A stretch of DNA of 20,346 bases from Beroe ovata (taxonomy: Eukaryota > Ctenophora > Nuda > Beroida > Beroidae): contig CAMPET010000230.1 of assembly GCA_946803715.1 (NCBI GenBank), forward strand, positions 97,616 through 117,961. The letters run 5' to 3'. Below are positions 1-20,346 of the stretch, piece by piece. The position numbers and the translations under genes are program-made. Positions within the stretch are counted from its first letter, which is position 1. Every line of letters starts with the position of its first letter. The notes below the pieces were generated by a model. That model had not been told where the DNA came from, did not search any database, and saw only the letters and a list, made by a program, of their open reading frames with translations.

Positions 1-100
1 TCACTCACTCATTCACTTACTCACTCACTCACTCACTCACTCACTCACTCACTCACTCAAACACTCACTCACTCACTCAATCGCTCACTCACGCACTCAA
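1..100. repeat. TCAC-type tetranucleotide microsatellite
   Basis: Nearly perfect (TCAC)n repeats fill the first hundred bases, with a few interruptions (attcac, caatcg, acgc). It reaches the window edge, so its full length is unknown. No function is implied. Confidence 0.95.
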
Positions 101-1080
101 CAAGAATTTCGGTCACTAAACTTGAAGTCGGATTTACGGGTCAACTTCGAGGAAGCCTGTAAAATATAACACCGCTCTGGATGATATGTAAAACTGCAAG
201 ATATAAATATCCTGGTGAGCTGTTGTATCTCGATGACATGCTTTATAGATTGACTACTTGATAGGATCTGCTAGTCATCACAGTGTTTGTTTCCGTGTGT
301 TAATACTTACATCCTCACTTGTACCGCATGTCACTCGCTGCACACTGTCAATCGTATTATAGTTCTATGGTCGATGATACTGGTCCAGCCGTCAGAATTA
401 ATCCAGCCGTCAGAGTTGGGCTTTTTAAATGAATTCTGAGTTGTTAAATGGCATTATTGTTCATGCCCCACACATATACTAATTATTACTAGTAATTGAA
501 TATTGATCCTATGACTTCATTAGTAAGGTCACACAGAAAGAGAGTTGTGCAATGTGCATAGCCTATTGTTTGACTTGTATTACAGTTGCCTTGTAAACAC
601 TGGACTGCTTTACTCTGTGTTTTGAACCACCATTTTTCTTTGTTCTCCGTGCTTATAGCTCGAGTATTACGTGTATATTACACAGCTCCTGCATTCAAAT
701 CGAGGTCTCTCTTCAAATATTTCCTATTCAGAAATGTTATCAATCAATTGTTGGAAAGAACAGCACCTAAAACACCCAAACAGGACCCAGATTCACACTA
801 GAAATCATTGAGCAGGTATAACCCAGTTGTTCCCACTGTATAGACAACTTGGTACTCTGCTGAATTGAGCTCCTGGACCCTTGACTGACGCCCCTCACGG
901 GTCTCTCCCCCTCAGGGACCCCTTCAGGGGATCCCGTGTCAGGGGATCCCGTGTCAGGGGATCCCGTGTCAGCCGGGTCCGTGGCAGCTCCAGCAAGCAG
1001 ATTGGCAAGTTGCCAGTGTATTGCCTGGTGTACTCCTCCATCAAGTATAGAACCACGCCCATATTCCAGGTTATTTCAGT
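101..1080. other. Upstream region without a recognisable gene
   Basis: I see no convincing coding exon on either strand here; the short open frames overlap one another and resemble no family. It holds a small duplication around 385-420 (two copies of a segment containing ccagccgtcagaat/gagtt) and a 15-base tandem repeat at 924-983. The sequence just before the ATG at 1081 (ttatttcag) looks like a splice acceptor, so a 5' UTR exon further upstream is possible. I could not place a promoter. Confidence 0.6.
924..983. repeat. 15-base minisatellite upstream of the tetraspan gene
   Basis: Three perfect copies of TCAGGGGATCCCGTG start at 924, 939 and 954, followed by a degenerate fourth copy at 969-983. 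The unit contains the short palindrome GGGGATCCC. It lies about 100 bases upstream of the first ATG of the next gene. Confidence 0.9.
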
Positions 1081-3282
1081 ATGGGGGAGGGAGGGAGGAT
1101 AAGCTTGTCGCAGGGGAAGAACTCTGTGGCAGCATTCATTGGGGACAATCTCGAGCCGGCCACCCACACATTGGACATAGTGAGACTGGTTTTCCACTTC
1201 TGTAACTTTGTCAACTTAACACTCGGGGCTATCAACTTTGGGGTCGGCATCGGATATGAGGTCACACCAATTACAGTGAGCGGGAGTGAATATCTCTCGC
1301 CCATTCAGGTATAGAGAACTGAAAAGATCCTCATTCCTCAGTGATATACATTCGTCTTTTAGATATGGATGGAAGTTGTAACAACAGCTTAATGATCGCT
1401 GATGAACCCTTTTTTTCGATATTTCCCAAATTCTTCAGACAAAGTTTGTGGTGACGGGGGTGTTTGTACTCATTCATGGAATTATCGGAGCTATAGGATT
1501 TGTGTCACGACAGAGCAGGTATTCGACACGGGAAGATTGCAAAAACCTGGGCAATTGCTCACTTCATTATTCAACCAAATAATTGAAAACTAATTGAATG
1601 ATTGATTAATCTGATATATTTGTCAGATCACTGATTGTTTACGGGTGTTTGGGGCTGTGTTTGTTGATCGTGGGGAGTATCGCAGCTTGGACCGCCCTGA
1701 CAGACGGAGAACAGATCATCACAAACAACCGGAATCAGTTTTACGGAGCATGGCTGGTCTATCAGAGCGACATTGACCACAGTGAGATCTAAATCAAACT
1801 CCATTTCCAAAGTTGCTATGACCAATTTACTAATTAATCGCCTGCATCTCGAATACTGATCAGGCAAGGAAGGAGATGTCCCAACACCAGTAGACTCGTC
1901 AAAACCACTCACTGAGAACGATTACTTCATCTATAACTTACTATGGGTGGAAAAGAGTTGCCATATGCAGTGTGAGTATGCGTACACTAGACAACATATG
2001 TGACCAATGACTGTTGGGAGGAGGTCCCAGTTCTTGCAGGATCTTTCACCCTAGGCGAGGGATCTTTCATTCTTTCATCCTAGGCGAGTGATTCCAACTC
2101 GCTCGATATGGAGAAATCTTAAAAACCCTGCCGCGAGAATTATATGCTGATTTTTGATATGAATTCCCTAACCAGCACATGATTGTGTCCGATATCAAAG
2201 TTCATTATATCCTCAGATATCCCAGAGGGCGGGTACGATAGTCAAACCGAGCTGTCTGACACTCTGATTGTCGAGTACCAGGAGTACAAATACTATGTAA
2301 GTGATAGTACCAAGATCGCACGGCGGCACATGTAAATCTCACGAAAAACTGTCACATGCACATCCCATGACACTTTGCACACCCCAATATGCACACCCCA
2401 ATCAAGAGGTACATTTCCTCACTGCACAACCCCACTCTATAAATGACACTTGCAATGAAGAATCTCCTGCACATCTCCTCCCAGACATGCAAGAAAACCT
2501 GCACAGAAACTGACAACTGTGACTCAAGATGTGATAAGAATGAGGAGAGTACTTACGACGCAGATATCTGTGCTAACATTTGTAATGCCCAAGATACATT
2601 CTTCACGTGTCTCAAGTATGTGGCTGACTTGACAAAGGTAAGTGTCAGGAGTGACAGTGTCGCATGAATCTCACGCGAGAATGAATCAGTTCAGTGAAAT
2701 TCCGACCATAAAACGGCTGTTGATCTCACACATGACTGCACACTTTGACATACGATTTTTCATTGAAATTTCGTAGTCACACATCTCAACTGCGCACAAT
2801 AACACATAATATAATCACGCACGTCGCACGCAATCACACAATTCACACCAATTGACCCTCTCTTCCCTCCCTCTCAGAACAGGATATTGACAATATACGC
2901 AACGCTGTTCCTCCTGTCCTTCACTCAATCAGTCTGTCTACTCTGTGACATTCTCTTCATATTCTGGTCGCTCAAAGAGGAAGCCGATATCGAGATTCAC
3001 AAGAACATGATCGAGGGACGGAAGAAGTTCTCGACCAAACTCCGGCTTCTCTCGCGGTTCCTGCCCTGTTGTTTCTCCCTGCCCACTCCCATGGACTATT
3101 CCCGAGCCCGGAACACGGCAGTGGCTCTCTCCGAGATAATATCTGAAGAGGAGGGGGAGGAGGAGGAATATTCGGAGGAGGAGGAGAGTGCAGCTCCCAC
3201 CACTCTGGTTCAGATGGGCTCGTCACACGATGATGGAGGAGACCGTGCTAGGGCTGAGCAGCAGAGAATAACGCATGTTTAG
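1081..3282 (+). CDS. Four-pass membrane protein, tetraspanin-like topology (7 exons)
   Basis: Coding exons: 1081-1308, 1439-1518, 1627-1781, 1864-1971, 2217-2296, 2485-2637 and 2878-3282. All introns are GT-AG and the phases join to one frame of 402 residues plus stop. The ATG at 1081 is the first in its open frame. Predicted membrane segments lie at about 36-58, 79-98, 105-127 and 271-300. That leaves a short first outer loop, a six-residue inner turn and a large outer loop of about 140 residues, which is the tetraspanin layout. The large loop has eight cysteines (one SC, then CKKTC, NC, RC, two IC, TC), but the family's hallmark CCG motif is absent, so family membership is uncertain. The 100-residue cytoplasmic tail has a CC pair soon after the membrane, possibly palmitoylated, and a strongly acidic Glu-rich run near residues 345-365. 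Inferred role: membrane organiser or adaptor; substrate unknown. Confidence 0.8.
2041..2095. repeat. Short duplication inside intron 4 of the tetraspan gene
   Basis: The segments ggatctttca and cctaggcgag occur twice in close succession, a local duplication of about 25 bases with an internal insertion. It is intronic, and no function is suggested. Confidence 0.6.
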
Positions 3283-3554
3283 TATGCATGTTTATCAAAT
3301 TGTTATACACCCTATGAAATGTTTCCTTGAATATCAGTAGCACAGAGATTGGAAAAAGTGGATTGCCGACAGTTTACTGTTTTCATGAGTGAGAATTTCC
3401 CCGAGTCTCGAACTAGCTACCCTCCGACAAAGGGAAATAGCTATGCATGGCGTGTTTTATTGTTATCGGGAATCATATTATGTAAGTTAAAGAATCTTTC
3501 GTTTGTTTTTTATCTGTTGACCAAAATTTTGACTCTTGAATAGATTCTGATGAA

Positions 3555-3758
3555 TTATATCTTTCTGATTAAATTCAAAAAGTGTTGTTTTGTTATTGTT
3601 TCAAAATATTCCTCGGCCATATATTCGTTGGATACAAGTCTTGCACTAGCTTGTTAACTTGGTGCTTGTCCGTCTGTCAAATGTAGGATTATAGCTGTTC
3701 GTGACCATGTTTAGCCGCTAGTTTTCCAATGAATGTGTTCAATGCTCATACCCCATAT
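3555..3758 (+). repeat. Direct repeat, copy 1 (~205 bp)
   Basis: It starts at ttatatctttctgatta and ends at ctcataccccatat. It matches 3839-4047 with scattered substitutions and a few short indels. The open frames here are short and differ between copies, so the repeat is probably non-coding. Confidence 0.92.
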
Positions 3759-3795
3759 CACCCCCTGTACGCGAGGGCACGTTTGCTAGTACTTN

Positions 3796-3838
3796 TGGAC
3801 ACAATGGACACATCTACAAATCTTATGACCCTTTTGCC
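3796..3838 (-). repeat. Dispersed repeat fragment, inverted relative to 20260-20310
   Basis: Read on the minus strand, this stretch begins GGCAAAAGGGTCATAAGATT and continues with TTTGTAGAT and two GTCCA motifs. The same series appears on the plus strand from 20260. The fragment begins immediately after the N at 3795, so it may be a truncated mobile element at an assembly gap. Confidence 0.8.
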
Positions 3839-4047
3839 TTATATCTTTCTGATTAAATTCAAAAAGTGTTGTTTCATTATTTTTTCAAAATATTGCTCGG
3901 CCATATATTGATTGGATACAATTCTTGCACTAGCTTGTTAACTTGGTGCTTGTCCGTCTGTCAAATGTAGGATTACAGCTGTTCGTGACCATGTTTAGCC
4001 GCTAGTTTTCCGGTTCAATGTATGTGTTCAATGCTCATACCCCATAT
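3839..4047 (+). repeat. Direct repeat, copy 2 (~209 bp)
   Basis: Second copy of the 3555-3758 segment, displaced by 284 to 289 bases. It carries a small insertion near 4011-4022 (ggttcaatgt). The intervening 80 bases include the N at 3795. Confidence 0.92.
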
Positions 4048-4277
4048 GCTATTCAACATGTCTAATTGGATTAGGAATAGAGGGGTGTACCAGCTTGCAT
4101 CCCCCACTAGCACTGATAACGGACTCATTTTACACAAAAACTCACACCATGTGATGCTCTCACAATTATAATTTTCTCCCCACTCTGAATAAGAGTGAGA
4201 CCCGCGTTTCCCGCGGACATTCACCGTAAAACCCGGGTACAGTGCAGTTTTTCTCGGAAGTGTGGCCGCGCAGCTGC

Positions 4278-4300
4278 GATAAGAAAAGCATTTTCTTATC
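4278..4300. repeat. Short perfect hairpin
   Basis: GATAAGAAAA and its exact reverse complement TTTTCTTATC are separated by GCA. The symmetry does not extend beyond the 10-base arms. Role unknown. Confidence 0.75.
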
Positions 4301-4746
4301 ACACAATTCCAAATCATAATAATTGCATTTACCGTGTGTTGGTGCAGTATTACAAAGTCTCGCCCAGCTCCCACACAGCAGGCACTGGCTTGATTGGCTT
4401 GGAAAGCATTGTGTGATTATAGTGGGATGAAACATGATAACCCCCCTCCTGCTTAGGCTGCTATCACGAGGGGGAAGCAGTGCAGCACGACTGAGAGGGG
4501 GAGGTCACGGGACTTGCCGGGATGCAGGAATGCGGGAGGGGAGATAAGACTCCACAACTCTCTCACCCAGATAACAGCAAGCTAGGGTTACAGACTCTGC
4601 AACGACCAATACTTCGACATTTGAACATTTGTTTTGTTTCACGTGTTACAATCTGAACGAAATTCACGATAGAATTTTCTCTCTCGGAAGGAAGAAAGGC
4701 GTTATACAGTTTATGGTACAATCGTTGATGGGAAGCGTCCTGCAGA

Positions 4747-20099
<15,353 letters not shown>

Positions 20100-20100
20100 N

Positions 20101-20236
20101 CTTCCTTCTGTGAAGGGATCTTTTGTTTGAGTTACATTTTTGTTTCATTTATTTCTATTTTTGATGATATTATAGATATACTTAACATTATCCTATTCTC
20201 AAAACAGTCCATTACTATCCGAAGCACGTAGGTAGA
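20101..20236 (+). repeat. 3' end of the tail-type exon, copy B
   Basis: Positions 20101-20130 repeat the last ten codons and stop (TGA 20128-20130) of the frame ending at 18485. The following 105 bases match its 3' flank with scattered changes. It starts exactly at the assembly N. It may be the true terminal exon end of the large gene or the end of a duplicate. Confidence 0.9.
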
Positions 20237-20259
20237 ACTTTATTCCCCCTCAAAATTTT

Positions 20260-20346
20260 GGCAAAAGGGTGATAAGATTTGTAGATTTTTGTCCATTAGA
20301 CGTCCATTGGACACAACATGTCCACTGGACATAATATGTTGGACAG
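20260..20346 (+). repeat. Dispersed repeat with TGTCCA/TGGACA palindromes at window end
   Basis: It starts GGCAAAAGGGTGATAAGATT. Its first 50 bases match the minus strand of 3796-3838. It then shows repeated palindromes GTCCATTGGAC (20301-20311) and TGTCCACTGGACA (20319-20331) and runs off the window. It may be a MITE or satellite edge. Confidence 0.75.

Larger units (their letters stand above)
3283..4746. other. Intergenic region between the two genes, repeat-rich
   Basis: There are no credible exons on either strand. The region holds two diverged direct copies of a segment of about 205 bases (3555-3758 and 3839-4047), an N at 3795, a 43-base piece that recurs inverted at the window end, and a small hairpin at 4278-4300. 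The last 200 bases should contain the 5' UTR of the large gene. An ATTAAA at 3568, about 290 bases after the tetraspan stop, could serve as a poly(A) signal but lies in the repeat. Confidence 0.7.

Noticed and set aside
1-100. CRISPR-like or structured repeat
   Set aside because: It is a simple TCAC microsatellite with no spacers, and the genome is clearly eukaryotic.
895-1197. Minus-strand frame of 100 codons with repeated LTRDP units
   Set aside because: The repeated residues are the translation of the 15-base minisatellite at 924-983, and the rest overlaps the first exon of the tetraspan gene in antisense.
2972-3226. Minus-strand Pro-rich frame
   Set aside because: It is the antisense shadow of the last tetraspan exon; the prolines come from the Glu-rich GAGGAG codons.
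4015-4435. Minus-strand frames of 119 and 89 codons in the intergenic region
   Set aside because: No recognisable motif, they overlap each other in different frames, and splice or start context is poor; best treated as chance.

Overview
The window looks like eukaryotic, early-branching animal genomic DNA, with a sponge as my first guess (inference, not proven). The reasons are many short GT-AG introns of roughly 60 to 560 bases, a mosaic extracellular protein built from metazoan shuffling modules, and no prokaryote-style packing. Single N characters at 3795, 9576 and 20100 show a draft assembly with small gaps.

Layout. Positions 1-1080 hold a TCAC microsatellite and upstream sequence. Positions 1081-3282 hold a complete seven-exon gene for a four-pass membrane protein of about 402 residues with tetraspanin-like topology. 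Positions 3283-4746 are intergenic and rich in repeats. From 4747 to the gap at 20100 there is one very large plus-strand gene. I could follow it through 44 exons with unbroken GT-AG junctions and matching phases, giving about 2326 codons before it runs into the gap.

The large protein starts with a signal peptide. The modules that follow are, in order: discoidin/fucolectin-like, an unnamed Cys-rich domain, SUEL-type lectin, LDLa, discoidin-like, LCCL, SUEL lectin, LDLa, MAM with an embedded kringle, LDLa, MAM, LDLa, MAM with an embedded pentraxin domain, WSC-like, Ig, MAM with an embedded Cys-rich domain, LDLa, WSC-like and MAM. Almost every module is a known carbohydrate-binding or adhesion type, so a cell-surface or matrix recognition/adhesion role is the natural inference.

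Most striking points. (1) Three of the five MAM domains carry a different foreign domain in the same loop, just after the DHT motif, and that loop holds a phase-1 intron in the two uninterrupted MAMs. (2) Intron 39 carries a long open frame with a stop and poly(A) signal; the last ten codons and 3' flank of this frame reappear immediately after the gap at 20100, suggesting a duplicated terminal exon. (3) Minisatellites are seeded exactly at 5' splice sites, including one that repeats the donor seven times in frame. (4) Introns and flanks carry small palindromic or TIR elements and a repeat shared in inverted orientation by the two ends of the window.
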